Virus record (IMG/VR): IMGVR_UViG_3300025687_000177
Location: 1 to 33,023 of that record
Direction: 5' to 3' (one strand)
Origin: a virus
DNA length: 33,023 nucleotides
Shown one piece after another: positions 5,211 to 12,838 of the stretch; position 1 is the first letter of the stretch; each line of letters begins with the position of its first letter. Under the pieces are notes generated by a model. That model was not told the DNA's origin. It worked only from the letters and a program-made list of their open reading frames with translations, and did not search any database. The translations under genes were made by a program, and so were the position numbers.

Positions 5211-5521
5211 GACGCCCCCCGGATCCGCTCATAGACATAGGCGGGCTCTTCGTCGTTATCGTCGCCCGTCCATTCGCCGTCTTCGTCGACGGGCGATCCT
5301 TCGCAGGCGCTGGGGCGGTAGTCGAGCGCGCAGGACACCGCATAGAGGTCACACCACTGCCCGCCGTGCCATTCGACGCAGAACCAGTACAAGCCCCGGG
5401 CGAGGTCGAAGAGCACGCACTGCTCATCCTCGTCGGCCTCCGGCCATCGGGCGTTGATGTAGTTGAGGACCCCGCGCGGGGACCAATCGAAGCTTTCGGG
5501 CAATTCGTAGACGCTTTCCAT
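5207..5521 (-). CDS. Conserved phage hypothetical protein, 104 aa
   Basis: ATG at 5521 has an ideal AGGAGGT seven bases upstream. Core features are GVLNYINARWPEA, LARGLYWFCVEWHGGQWCDL and an acidic tail (EGSPVDEDGEWTGDDNDEEP). I recall short phage proteins with a YWFxxxWHGGQWxxLY block whose function is unknown to me. Upstream is an AT-richer patch (5530-5585) with a TACAAT box on the - strand at 5582-5577, so a leftward promoter may begin here. Confidence 0.78.
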   Translation of the reverse strand: MESVYELPESFDWSPRGVLNYINARWPEADEDEQCVLFDLARGLYWFCVEWHGGQWCDLYAVSCALDYRPSACEGSPVDEDGEWTGDDNDEEPAYVYERIRGAS

Positions 5522-5576
5522 AGCGCACCTCCTGAGGTCTTTTTACTAATCGGCGGAGAAAAAGGCAAGGGGGAAA

Positions 5577-5582
5577 ATTGTA
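5577..5582 (-). promoter_or_regulatory. Candidate -10 box TACAAT
   Basis: TACAAT read on the - strand, in the AT-richer patch about 55 bp before the ATG at 5521. No clear -35 hexamer is seen at the usual distance, so support is weak. Confidence 0.3.
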
Positions 5583-5630
5583 AGCGCTCCGCCTAGCGCC
5601 CGCGCACGCGCAGGGGCACCCCCGCACATC

Positions 5631-5652
5631 GGCGCGCCCTTGCGGGCGCGCC
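5631..5652. terminator. GC hairpin GGCGCGCCC-TTGC-GGGCGCGCC
   Basis: A perfect 9-bp stem with a 4-nt loop, just past the stop of the 29-aa ORF. It is probably part of the transcript end or the leader of the next leftward gene. No T-run follows. Confidence 0.6.
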
Positions 5653-5662
5653 CGCGCATGAC

Positions 5663-5752
5663 TTAGGCTCCGGGGGATGTGTATTGGGATGGGCCGGCGG
5701 TCACGGTGGCGACGGCGGCAGGGATGAGGATGATGATGCAGTAGAGGAGCAT
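5663..5752 (-). CDS. Tiny membrane peptide, 29 aa
   Basis: ATG at 5752 with GGAAAG upstream; the stop is TAA at 5663-5665. The first 20 residues, MLLYCIIILIPAAVATVTAG, form one hydrophobic helix, followed by a short polar end. The size and composition fit small phage membrane peptides. The leader hairpin (5776-5795) matches the leader of the gene at 3308. The function is unknown. Confidence 0.5.
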   Translation of the reverse strand: MLLYCIIILIPAAVATVTAGPSQYTSPGA

Positions 5753-5775
5753 GGTCTTTCCGGTGGTTGGTCGGC

Positions 5776-5829
5776 GGGCGCCCGGGAGGGCGCCCTGTCC
5801 GGTGGGGGTTTAGGCGAGGGGCAGGGCGG
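5776..5829. repeat. Hairpin plus 18-bp identity, copy 2 (pair with 3324-3377)
   Basis: Same hairpin (5776-5795) and same 18-mer (5812-5829) as copy 1. Here the 18-mer is the 3' end of the gene at 5810-6583. Confidence 0.85.
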
Positions 5830-6583
5830 GGTGGCCTTTGGTGCTTCGATGGGTCTGTAGTGCGTTCTGAGCCCTTCTAGTGCTCGAACCATGGGCCGCA
5901 AAGACCACGTGCGCACCTGGTCTAGCGCATGCCATACAATCCGCACAGCCGACTTCAACGCGTTGTGCCGGACAGGGCAGGACAGTAGTGCGGACGCGAC
6001 TAGCAGCGCGCTTAATTTCGCGCGCTTCGGTGTCGGTGAACGATTGTCCGTCCTTTGTGGGGACCACACTAGATACCGTGGTCCAACCCATGGCGCGCGC
6101 TTCGGCCGCGTCGGTGGGGTCGTCCAGCGACGCAACGCAATTGACGTTGCCCGGCAGGGACGCGGCCCACGCGGCGACGTCGGGGTCTCGCCACGCGTGC
6201 GTGTAGGTCCAGCCGACCAAATCCGGGCGGAGTTTATGTGCCCGCTTGATTGTGTCGCGGTAGACCGAGCCATCGGGCCCTACTACATCCCCGGAGACGT
6301 TCCAGCGTACAAGCGCGTCCTGAGGCAAGGCGAGAGCCCATGCGAGGGGATCAAACGTCGCGCCCTTACCGCCCGCTTCGATGGGTGCGCCGCGCCGACT
6401 GTGCAGTGCTACGTTACCTCCCTGCGCATAACAGCCGGCGTCAAGCAATGCGCAGGACGACGGGCACGTATGACCGACAGGTCGGTACGTGGCGAAGACG
6501 GCTCGACGCTTGTGGACGCCCCTCAATTTGTCATTACTGCTAGCACTTTTCGTGCCAAAGCCCATAACGGTAGTGTGGGTCAT
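5810..6583 (-). CDS. Gp88/DUF7227-like phage protein, 257 aa
   Basis: ATG at 6583 with GGAGA nine bases upstream. The N-terminal part contains ATYRPVGHTCPSSCALLDAG followed by CYAQGGN. A CPxSCxLLxxGCYA cluster near the N-terminus is typical of phage proteins annotated as gene product 88 or DUF7227. Further on come VRWNVSGDVVGPDG, an alternating beta/alpha pattern (LVGWTYTHAWRD; VNCVASLDDPTDA) and a C-terminal CPAQxxxxxxCADCMAC cluster. The Cys clusters and barrel-like pattern suggest a metal or Fe-S site, but the biochemical role is not established. Its codons look less GC-rich than its neighbours, which may reflect transfer. It is the first leftward gene from the divergent region at 6584-6773. 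Confidence 0.78.
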   Translation of the reverse strand: MTHTTVMGFGTKSASSNDKLRGVHKRRAVFATYRPVGHTCPSSCALLDAGCYAQGGNVALHSRRGAPIEAGGKGATFDPLAWALALPQDALVRWNVSGDVVGPDGSVYRDTIKRAHKLRPDLVGWTYTHAWRDPDVAAWAASLPGNVNCVASLDDPTDAAEARAMGWTTVSSVVPTKDGQSFTDTEAREIKRAASRVRTTVLPCPAQRVEVGCADCMACARPGAHVVFAAHGSSTRRAQNALQTHRSTKGHPALPLA

Positions 6584-6599
6584 TTTGTTTGTCTCCGGC

Positions 6600-6676
6600 G
6601 TCGCACCGTGCGACTAGGTAGATACTACCACGCTTTCGCGAAAAAGGTGCCTAGGGGTCGTAGCTTGTGTCCCCTA
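6600..6676. promoter_or_regulatory. Divergent control region with four inverted repeats
   Basis: Within the 190-bp space between the leftward gene and terminase: GTCGCAC-C-GTGCGAC (6600-6614), GGTAG-ATA-CTACC (6617-6629), TTTCGCGAAA (6634-6643), and TAGGGG/CCCCTA arms (6652-6657, 6671-6676). The second contains TAGTAT on the - strand, a fair -10 box for the leftward gene. These are probable binding sites for regulators of the divergent units. Confidence 0.55.
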
Positions 6677-6759
6677 ACACAGGGGGGGCTCGTCTCAAAA
6701 TAGCCCCCTACGTGCACAAACACGGCACCCCCATCTCCACCCCCATCCCCAGCCCCTGC

Positions 6760-6765
6760 TACGCT
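6760..6765 (+). promoter_or_regulatory. -10 box TACGCT before terminase
   Basis: TACGCT lies eight bases before the GTG start at 6774. It resembles the leaderless boxes of other rightward genes here, with two extra bases of spacing. Confidence 0.45.
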
Positions 6766-6773
6766 GCCATCCC

Positions 6774-9164
6774 GTGGGCACGCAGCACCAGATCGAGGCC
6801 GCGCAGGACCTCGCGATCAACCACCTCTACCACTTCGTCCGCGCGATGTGGTCGGTGGTCGAGCCCTCCCGCAAGTTCGAGACCAACTGGCACATCGAGG
6901 CGATGTGCTGGGAGATCGAGAAGATGGGGGACGGGCTCACGGACGGCACCACGGACCGACTGACGATCAACGTCCCGCCCGGCTCCATGAAGAGCCTCGC
7001 GGTCAGCGTCTTCCGCCCGTCCTGGAAGACGCTCCGCAACCCGGGCCTCGTCAGCGTCTACCTCGCGCACACCGAGGGGCTCAGCAAGCGGGACGCGCAG
7101 AAGTACCGAGACATCGTCAAGAGCCCCCGCTACCGCTCGCTCGTGGCCAGGCACGTCAAGAACCTGTGCCGCGAGCTCCGCGAGCTCGAGCCCGAGGCCC
7201 GCGAGCGGCGCAGGCTGGAGATCGGGGCCTACAACAACCTCATCCCCAGCACCTTCGGCAAGACGCGCCGCCAGGCCGAGCCCGTGTTCGACAAGTACGT
7301 GCAGCGCCCGCTCGAGGGCTCGTCTGCGCGCAACACCCACCGGGACTCGAGCACGCCCGCCGTGCCGAGCCTGATCTGGAGCATCCGCAAGGACCAGGAC
7401 CAGTTGCTCAACATGGGCACAACCCTGCGCGGCGCCCGCATCGCCCAGCCCATCAAGGCGGGCCTGACCGGCAAGCGCGGCGACGACCTTGTGATCGACG
7501 ACCCCCACGACGTCGCGGACGCGATCGAGGGCAGCGCCGAGACCATCGCCAAGCGCATGGACGAGCGCGTGACCCGCGTCGACCAGGTGGCGAGCACCCG
7601 CCTGAACGACCAGCGCTACGGCAAGCACTCCTTCACGCTCATCATGCAGCGTGTGCACGTGCTCGACCTCGCCGGCCGCGAGATCGAGCGCACCCGCGAG
7701 GCGATGGCGTACTGGAAGGCGCTGGCCGCCTTCGAGCGCCACCGCGACGAGGCCGAGGCCAAGGCTAGGTCGGAAGCCGAGGCCGCCGAAGCGAAGGCCG
7801 AGGAGGGCGCCCCCGGCGCCCCCGGCGCCGAGGAGAGCGGGACCGCCTACGAGCGCGCCTACGCCGACGCGCTTCGCAGGCACATGGGCGACGCACAGGA
7901 GCCCCCGAAGCCGAAGCACGCGGACGGCTACAGGCGCAGCCGCGTGGTCACCATCCCCATGCGGGCGGTGGACCCGAGGAAGTTGACGAAGCGGGACGAT
8001 CCCATCCCCTACGAGTGGGACCCTAGGTGGTCGGTGCCGGTCCACGCCGAGGGCGCCGCCGCGGAGGCCGAGGCCGAAGAGGGCAAGGTCCTAGCGGTCG
8101 TCGCCGCCGCCGCCGCCGCGGACGTCAGGGCCGCACTGGATGGCTGGTACACCCCCGAGGGCGGTCTGCCATCCGAGCTCCGGCAGAGGCAAGAGGCGTG
8201 GGCGAGGGCGGAGCTCGGCCTCGTCACCAACGCGCTGGGCGACATGGTGCCCGTCGATACCGCTCCGGCCTACTACCTGACCTACGACGGGCCCAGGGGC
8301 CTCGGCGCGCTGATGGACCCCGGGCGCATGCCGGAGTACACCGTCCGTTCGCTTGAGGCTCGACTGGAGGACCAGGCCGAGGCGCAGTTGCAGCAGAACC
8401 CCCGCCCCACCAAGGGCGCGATGTTCGACAAGCCGCTGAAGAACTGCCGGAAGTACTTCGAGCACCCCGCAGTGATCGCCGCGCGCTGCGACCTGTTGTT
8501 CTCGGTGGACGCCTCGTTCGGCTCGGAGAAGACGACGGCGAGCAAGGTGGCGCTGACGTTGTGGGGTCGTCCGCTGGACAACAACGACGCCGGGCTGAAC
8601 CCGAAGGACATGTACTTCCTTGACCGCCTAGCCCAGCGCATGACCTTCCTCGACACTCTGGCCGCGCTGGCGGGCTGGATGGAGAAGTGGCCGACGGTCC
8701 GGCTCAAGCTCGTCGAGGCCAAGGCCAACGGACCGGCCATCATCGAGGTGCTCAACCAGCACTTCGCCGGCGTCGTGCCCTTCGACCCAGGGCGCTCAAG
8801 CAAGGAGGAGCGAGCCTCGGTCATGGCGCCCTACATGGACTCGGGCGACATTTGGGTCCCGGCGGGGCACTACAACGACACCACCATCGCCCGGAACCCC
8901 CACACGCCGTGGTGGTGGGGCGAGGGCGCGGCCCAGGAGGAGTTCGCCACGTTCCCGAAGGGCCGCAGCGACGACACCGTGGATAGCGCCGCCAATGCGG
9001 TCATCTACATGACGTCGGGGCGCATGGGCTCGCGAGGGTACTCCCTGCAGTACCTGGTCGACGAGGACCAGGAGAACTTCCTGCCGGGAGAGACGGAGGG
9101 GCCCGCCTTCATGGGCCTGGCGGGGTTCCTGGGGCGGCGGCCGGTGGGGTGGCTGAAGGGGTGA
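6774..9164 (+). CDS. Terminase large subunit with long internal insertion, 796 aa
   Basis: This is the ATP-driven DNA packaging motor with a headful or site-specific nuclease. The N-terminal ATPase has a Walker A variant VPPGSMKS (residues 67-74) and Walker B-like LVIDDPHD (about 239-246). The C-terminal RNase H-like nuclease shows LLFSVDASFGSEKT (about 572-585), a central LVEAKANGPAI motif and GRSDDTVDSAANAV near the end. Usual length is about 450-600 residues. The excess lies between the two domains, about residues 300-500, and includes two Ala/Glu-rich stretches probably forming coiled coils. I see no intein motifs. I use the GTG at 6774 because it follows a TACGCT box and gives the conserved N-terminus. 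No small subunit gene is recognised. Confidence 0.95.
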   Translation: MGTQHQIEAAQDLAINHLYHFVRAMWSVVEPSRKFETNWHIEAMCWEIEKMGDGLTDGTTDRLTINVPPGSMKSLAVSVFRPSWKTLRNPGLVSVYLAHTEGLSKRDAQKYRDIVKSPRYRSLVARHVKNLCRELRELEPEARERRRLEIGAYNNLIPSTFGKTRRQAEPVFDKYVQRPLEGSSARNTHRDSSTPAVPSLIWSIRKDQDQLLNMGTTLRGARIAQPIKAGLTGKRGDDLVIDDPHDVADAIEGSAETIAKRMDERVTRVDQVASTRLNDQRYGKHSFTLIMQRVHVLDLAGREIERTREAMAYWKALAAFERHRDEAEAKARSEAEAAEAKAEEGAPGAPGAEESGTAYERAYADALRRHMGDAQEPPKPKHADGYRRSRVVTIPMRAVDPRKLTKRDDPIPYEWDPRWSVPVHAEGAAAEAEAEEGKVLAVVAAAAAADVRAALDGWYTPEGGLPSELRQRQEAWARAELGLVTNALGDMVPVDTAPAYYLTYDGPRGLGALMDPGRMPEYTVRSLEARLEDQAEAQLQQNPRPTKGAMFDKPLKNCRKYFEHPAVIAARCDLLFSVDASFGSEKTTASKVALTLWGRPLDNNDAGLNPKDMYFLDRLAQRMTFLDTLAALAGWMEKWPTVRLKLVEAKANGPAIIEVLNQHFAGVVPFDPGRSSKEERASVMAPYMDSGDIWVPAGHYNDTTIARNPHTPWWWGEGAAQEEFATFPKGRSDDTVDSAANAVIYMTSGRMGSRGYSLQYLVDEDQENFLPGETEGPAFMGLAGFLGRRPVGWLKG

Positions 9165-9235
9165 TGGCGCGGACGAGGGCGCGAGGGAGGGCCCCCACCC
9201 CCAACCCTGACAACGCTTTCTGCGCGACCGTGCGC

Positions 9236-9241
9236 TAGGCT
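9236..9241 (+). promoter_or_regulatory. Leaderless-type -10 box TAGGCT (portal)
   Basis: TAGGCT is exactly six bases before the ATG at 9248, with no ribosome binding site between. A TANNNT box this close places the transcription start at the ATG. Confidence 0.65.
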
Positions 9242-9247
9242 CCCCGC

Positions 9248-10978
9248 ATGGCCACCGACGAAACCACCACTGCCACCCAGGCCGAGGCCGACTACGAGCG
9301 CATGCTCATGGAGGCGTCCGGCCTTGCCCAGGGCCGCGCGCCCAGCCTGCCGCACGCCCCCAGGCTCTCCCTGGACAGCCTCATCAACCGCATGTCGGGC
9401 ATGGGGGTCAAGGAGCAGGACCGCAGCCGCAACACGGTGGTGGACACCGACGCCCCCGAGCTCGACAAGCCCTCCCTCAAGCACATCGCCATGCACGACG
9501 GCTACGTCGTGCGGTACTTCAACGACCAGGTCAACGCGGCCATCCGCCGGGGCTGGTACCTGAAGAGCGGGATGGACGAGCACCGCGGCGTGTTCGACGC
9601 CGAGGACAAGCGCCTGGGCCTGAAGCGGAACCTTAGGGAGGGCTTCGGTCACGCCCTCGAGCAGGGCGCCGCACTCATCCTCATGGTGCTCGACGACGGT
9701 CTGCCCCCCGACCAGCCCCTGAACATCGACAAGGTGCGGCGCATCGACGCGCTCCACATGTTCGAGGTCGACGAGTTCGAGGCCGTCGAGTGGGTGGTCG
9801 ACCCCCACGATCCCAACTGGCGCGAGGTCCGCCTGTGGCAGATCACGCCGCAGACCCCCAGCCGCGTCGCGTCGACCGGGGACGGCCGCCCGGGCGGCAC
9901 GCTCGACGGCTACGGCAACAGCACCTTCCGCGTGCATACCAGCCGGTGCCTGTACATCCCCGGGCGCATCACCACGCCCCGGCGTCGCATTGATAACCTA
10001 GGCAAGGACCGCTCGTACCTGCACGCGCTGTGGGACAGTCTCGTCTCGCTCTACACGGTGAACAAGGCGGGCGCTGAGAGTGCCGCGCGCCTGCAGATGT
10101 ACATGCTCAAGGTCAAGGGCATGAGCTCGATGAACGCGAGCTCTGCGTGGACGACCACGAAGCAGCGCATCAAGAGCTTCGCGACCGGCCTGGGCATCTT
10201 CGGCATGGGCATCATCGGGGACGAGGACGAGCTCGTCGTCGCCAACGCCAACGCCTCGGGCTACGACCAACTGAAGAAGGGCGCCGAGGGCAGTTGGGCC
10301 GCCGTGACCGGCCAGGACCGCAAGCAGGCGTTCGGGGAGACCGGAGGTGGCCTGAGCTCGTCGGGTGACACCGAGCGGGACGAACGCGACCGGCGCACCA
10401 GTGACATCCAGGAGACCCACCTCCGGCCCATTCTTGAGGTCTATTACGACATCCAGATCGGGGTCATGGCGAAGAGGGGACCGGAGGCGGAGGGCGACGC
10501 CGCCGCCTTCAACGACCGCGTGGAGACGCTCCGCGGCGCCCGCCTGGAGTTCGAACCGCTCGAGGCCATGACCGACAAGGCCCGGACGGACATGTACCGG
10601 CACCAGGCCGAGGCCGACATGATGTACCTCCGCGAGGAGGTGTTCACGCCCGAGGAGCTCCGCGAGGCCCGGAGCAGGAGCATCGTCGGCTTCCCGGTCG
10701 TGCGTGGCCGGGTCAAGTCGACCGGCCTGACCACACCCACGCTGACGGCGCTGCAGTTGGTGGCGAGCGTCGACCCCGAGGCGGCAGGCAACATCGCCCT
10801 GGCCCTGCTCAAGGGCGAGGAGCCGGACTGGCCCGACAAGATCAAGAAGTACGAGCCCTCTGCGTCGGCCGTGGCCCCGGGCGCGCCCGAACAGCCCGGC
10901 AAGCCCGACGGCCGCGCCACGGGACAGGTGGGCAAGGCCAAGGCCACAAGCAGGGGCGGCAACGCGGGCAAGGGCTAG
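9248..10978 (+). CDS. Portal protein, DUF1073 type, 576 aa
   Basis: This forms the dodecameric ring at the capsid vertex through which DNA passes. The sequence has features of DUF1073-type phage portals: an N-terminal region with YVVRYFNDQVNAAIRRGW, a middle with HTSRCLYIPGRITTPRRRID followed by RSYLHALWDSLVSLY, an RLQMYMLKVKG stretch, and the Gly/Ser loop FGETGGGLSSSGDTERD. The C-terminal 60 residues are low-complexity Ala/Pro/Gly/Lys. Position right after terminase supports the call. The start follows a leaderless-type box. A strong hairpin follows the stop. Confidence 0.92.
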   Translation: MATDETTTATQAEADYERMLMEASGLAQGRAPSLPHAPRLSLDSLINRMSGMGVKEQDRSRNTVVDTDAPELDKPSLKHIAMHDGYVVRYFNDQVNAAIRRGWYLKSGMDEHRGVFDAEDKRLGLKRNLREGFGHALEQGAALILMVLDDGLPPDQPLNIDKVRRIDALHMFEVDEFEAVEWVVDPHDPNWREVRLWQITPQTPSRVASTGDGRPGGTLDGYGNSTFRVHTSRCLYIPGRITTPRRRIDNLGKDRSYLHALWDSLVSLYTVNKAGAESAARLQMYMLKVKGMSSMNASSAWTTTKQRIKSFATGLGIFGMGIIGDEDELVVANANASGYDQLKKGAEGSWAAVTGQDRKQAFGETGGGLSSSGDTERDERDRRTSDIQETHLRPILEVYYDIQIGVMAKRGPEAEGDAAAFNDRVETLRGARLEFEPLEAMTDKARTDMYRHQAEADMMYLREEVFTPEELREARSRSIVGFPVVRGRVKSTGLTTPTLTALQLVASVDPEAAGNIALALLKGEEPDWPDKIKKYEPSASAVAPGAPEQPGKPDGRATGQVGKAKATSRGGNAGKG

Positions 10979-10991
10979 GGGCCCCAAGCAG

Positions 10992-11019
10992 CAGCGCCCC
11001 GGCCAAAGCCGAGGCGCTG
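10992..11019 (+). terminator. Hairpin after the portal gene
   Basis: CAGCGCC-C-CGGC-CAAA-GCCG-A-GGCGCTG: an 11-bp stem with one internal C/A mismatch and a 4-nt loop, 14 bp past the portal stop. No T-run follows; it may serve both the portal transcript and the convergent leftward gene. Confidence 0.65.
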
Positions 11020-11063
11020 GGAGGAAGGCCCCAGGAGGGCGGCCACCAGGGAGACGACGGCCT

Positions 11064-11360
11064 TCAGCCCCGCGTGGCCTTACGGGGCACCGCGCCGCCG
11101 CCGAAGCGGTGCTTGGTCACGGTCGTGACGACGTTGACCACGAAGGCGTCGAAGCCGAGGTCCTCGATCGCGACCTGGGCGCGGTGGGGGCTGCTGTAGG
11201 CGATGGCGAGGCCTACCTTCGCCGACCATTTCGCGACGCCTCCGTTGATGAAGTACAGGAAGTTGCCGTCGGGCGCGTACTTCGCGATGGCGTACTGCGT
11301 CGTCGTGTCGACCACGGCCTTGCCGGGGGTGGTGCTGAAGTGCCTGTCGTTGGGGGTCAT
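11064..11360 (-). CDS. Hypothetical protein, 98 aa
   Basis: ATG at 11360 with GAGGAG upstream. The sequence runs MTPNDRHFSTTPGKAVVDTT, FLYFINGGVAKWSAKVGLAI, then RAQVAIEDLGFDAFVVNVVT and a basic C-terminus. The strand pattern suggests a small beta-rich fold. No family is recognised. It lies just downstream of the tRNA-Arg on the same strand and is probably co-transcribed with it, forming one leftward island between portal and protease. Confidence 0.75.
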   Translation of the reverse strand: MTPNDRHFSTTPGKAVVDTTTQYAIAKYAPDGNFLYFINGGVAKWSAKVGLAIAYSSPHRAQVAIEDLGFDAFVVNVVTTVTKHRFGGGAVPRKATRG

Positions 11361-11437
11361 GTCGCTCTCCTCAGGCTCCCGCCCATCTGTGGCCAGAAGC
11401 GGCCGTCCGTCTGTGGCCCCGCAGGGCCGATGTGTGA

Positions 11438-11513
11438 TGGTGTTCCCGGCAGGAGTCGAACCTGCGACCGTCCGCTTAGGAGGCGGGCGCTCTATCCGCT
11501 GAGCTACGGGAAC
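11438..11513 (-). tRNA. tRNA-Arg (anticodon CCU), CCA encoded
   Basis: Read on the - strand: acceptor GTTCCCG pairs with CGGGAAC, then discriminator A and an encoded CCA (11440-11438). The D arm GCTC...GAGC, the anticodon loop CTCCTAA (11482-11476) with anticodon CCT at 11480-11478, and the T arm GCAGG-TTCGACT-CCTGC are all normal. The first pair of the anticodon stem is a C/A mismatch. It reads AGG codons, which the virion genes use (for example several in terminase). A -10-like TAGCGT lies at 11530-11525. Confidence 0.95.
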
Positions 11514-11524
11514 CCTCGGGAGCA

Positions 11525-11530
11525 ACGCTA
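11525..11530 (-). promoter_or_regulatory. -10 box TAGCGT for tRNA-Arg
   Basis: Read on the - strand, 11 bp before the tRNA 5' end. It fits the TANNNT pattern of this genome. Confidence 0.4.
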
Positions 11531-11536
11531 GTGCTG

Positions 11537-11575
11537 CGGCAGCGGCGTGGCCACGGTTTCTGCCCGCCGCTGCCG
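11537..11575. other. 11-bp inverted repeat
   Basis: CGGCAGCGGCG (11537-11547) and CGCCGCTGCCG (11565-11575) with a 17-nt loop, in the divergent space between the tRNA promoter and the protease promoter. It may be an operator or an insulating hairpin. Confidence 0.6.
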
Positions 11576-11635
11576 CCCGCCGCCGCGCCCTAGGCCCGCG
11601 CCATCGACCCGACCACACTTTCTCCGGCTCGCTGC

Positions 11636-11641
11636 TAGTCT
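11636..11641 (+). promoter_or_regulatory. Leaderless-type -10 box TAGTCT (protease)
   Basis: TAGTCT exactly six bases before the ATG at 11648, with no ribosome binding site. Confidence 0.65.
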
Positions 11642-11647
11642 TCGATC

Positions 11648-12838
11648 ATGCCGCTGGACGCGCCCCAGGACACCATCCCCCAGGAGATCATCGACGAGCT
11701 CCTCGCCACGTGCCCGCCCACCGAGGACGAGGTGCGCGTGGTCGTCGACCGCGGCGTGATGCTCAGGCAGCCTCGGCCGAACGGCAACGGCGGCTGGCTC
11801 ATCGACGCGTTCGTGACTCGGCCGGGTGTCTTCGAGTACCCCTGGGGCAAGGTGTTGGTCACGCCCGAGCTCCTTCACGACCCCGAGACCCTCCGTACCT
11901 TCCGCCAGAAGCCGGTGACGGTAGAGCACCCCGAGGTGGGGTACGTCATCATCGACAACTACGAGGCCGAGTCGGTGGGGATGAGCGGCGAGCGCACGGA
12001 CGTGGCGGAAGACGGCCGCGTCCGCATGACCCTGAACATCACCACGAAGCGTGGCGTGGATGCGGTTCGGAAGGCGCAGTCGATCTGGAACGACGGCACC
12101 AAGCCGAAGCACGAGATCAGCCTGGGCTGCCTGACCGCGCACCGCAAGGAGTCCGGCAACCACGAGCAGTTCGGGGAATACGACTTCGTTCGCACGATGA
12201 TGGTTGCGAACCACATCGCGCTCACCGACAATGGGCGTGCCGGACCCGATGTGCGGATCCGAAACGACAGCCGGAACGGGGACAAGACCAAGGTAGGTCC
12301 GCCCGGAGACCCCGGCAACGAAACCTCGCGAGGAGCCATGTCGGCCGAACTCGAAGCGAAGATCACCGCCCTCACCGCCGACCTGGCCCGCGTGACCGCG
12401 CAGTTGGGTGAGCGGGACACCAAGATCGAGGACCTTGAGGCCAAGCTCGAGGCGGCGGGGGAGACCAAGGTCACCCTTGACTCCAAGGTCACCGACCTGG
12501 AGGCGGCCGTGGCCGCGCACCCGGAGCAGGTCCAGAAGGACCGCATTTGGCGGCGCACCCTCGACAGCATGGTCGAGAAGACCATCGGCTTCGAGGAAGC
12601 GGACAAGCTCGACACCGAAGCCCTGGAGGCCAAGCTCGTCGAGAAGCTTGAACTCCCCGTCGTGTCGCTGGACTCCGTCCCCGCAGGCGTGGCCCATCGC
12701 ATGGCGATCGAGTACCACCTGAAGCACGGCAAGCCCGACGCCTACTCGGCGCTGAACGGTGGCACCCGCACCAACAAGACCTCCGGCAACCCCTTCGGTG
12801 ACATCGACCTCACCGGCACCTCGAAGGACCGCTCCTGA
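11648..12838 (+). CDS. DUF2213 head maturation protease with scaffold-like C-terminus, 396 aa
   Basis: This is expected to cleave capsid precursors during head assembly. Residues 1-190 match the DUF2213 pattern: KPVTVEHPEVG (about 88-98), HEISLGC (about 155-161, likely holding the Ser nucleophile) and NHIALTDNGRAGPDV. A linker follows, then a long helical region (about 231-300, heptad-like, Glu/Lys-rich) typical of scaffolding proteins. So protease and scaffold appear fused. An in-frame ATG at 12338 preceded by AGGAG could yield free scaffold, but only two bases separate the two, which is short. The stop overlaps the next start (TGATG). Confidence 0.85.
   Translation: MPLDAPQDTIPQEIIDELLATCPPTEDEVRVVVDRGVMLRQPRPNGNGGWLIDAFVTRPGVFEYPWGKVLVTPELLHDPETLRTFRQKPVTVEHPEVGYVIIDNYEAESVGMSGERTDVAEDGRVRMTLNITTKRGVDAVRKAQSIWNDGTKPKHEISLGCLTAHRKESGNHEQFGEYDFVRTMMVANHIALTDNGRAGPDVRIRNDSRNGDKTKVGPPGDPGNETSRGAMSAELEAKITALTADLARVTAQLGERDTKIEDLEAKLEAAGETKVTLDSKVTDLEAAVAAHPEQVQKDRIWRRTLDSMVEKTIGFEEADKLDTEALEAKLVEKLELPVVSLDSVPAGVAHRMAIEYHLKHGKPDAYSALNGGTRTNKTSGNPFGDIDLTGTSKDRS

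Noticed and set aside
5424-5627. 67-codon frame on the - strand across the hairpin near 5640
   Set aside because: It overlaps the supported gene 5207-5521 in another frame and has no ribosome binding site.
6774-9164. Intein in the terminase
   Set aside because: No Cys/Ser start or His-Asn end motif at the insertion borders; the extra part is low-complexity and helical.
9248-10978. Anti-CBASS Acb1 phosphodiesterase instead of portal
   Set aside because: DUF1073 names have been linked to Acb1 fusions, but I see no paired HxT motifs; the sequence and position fit a portal.
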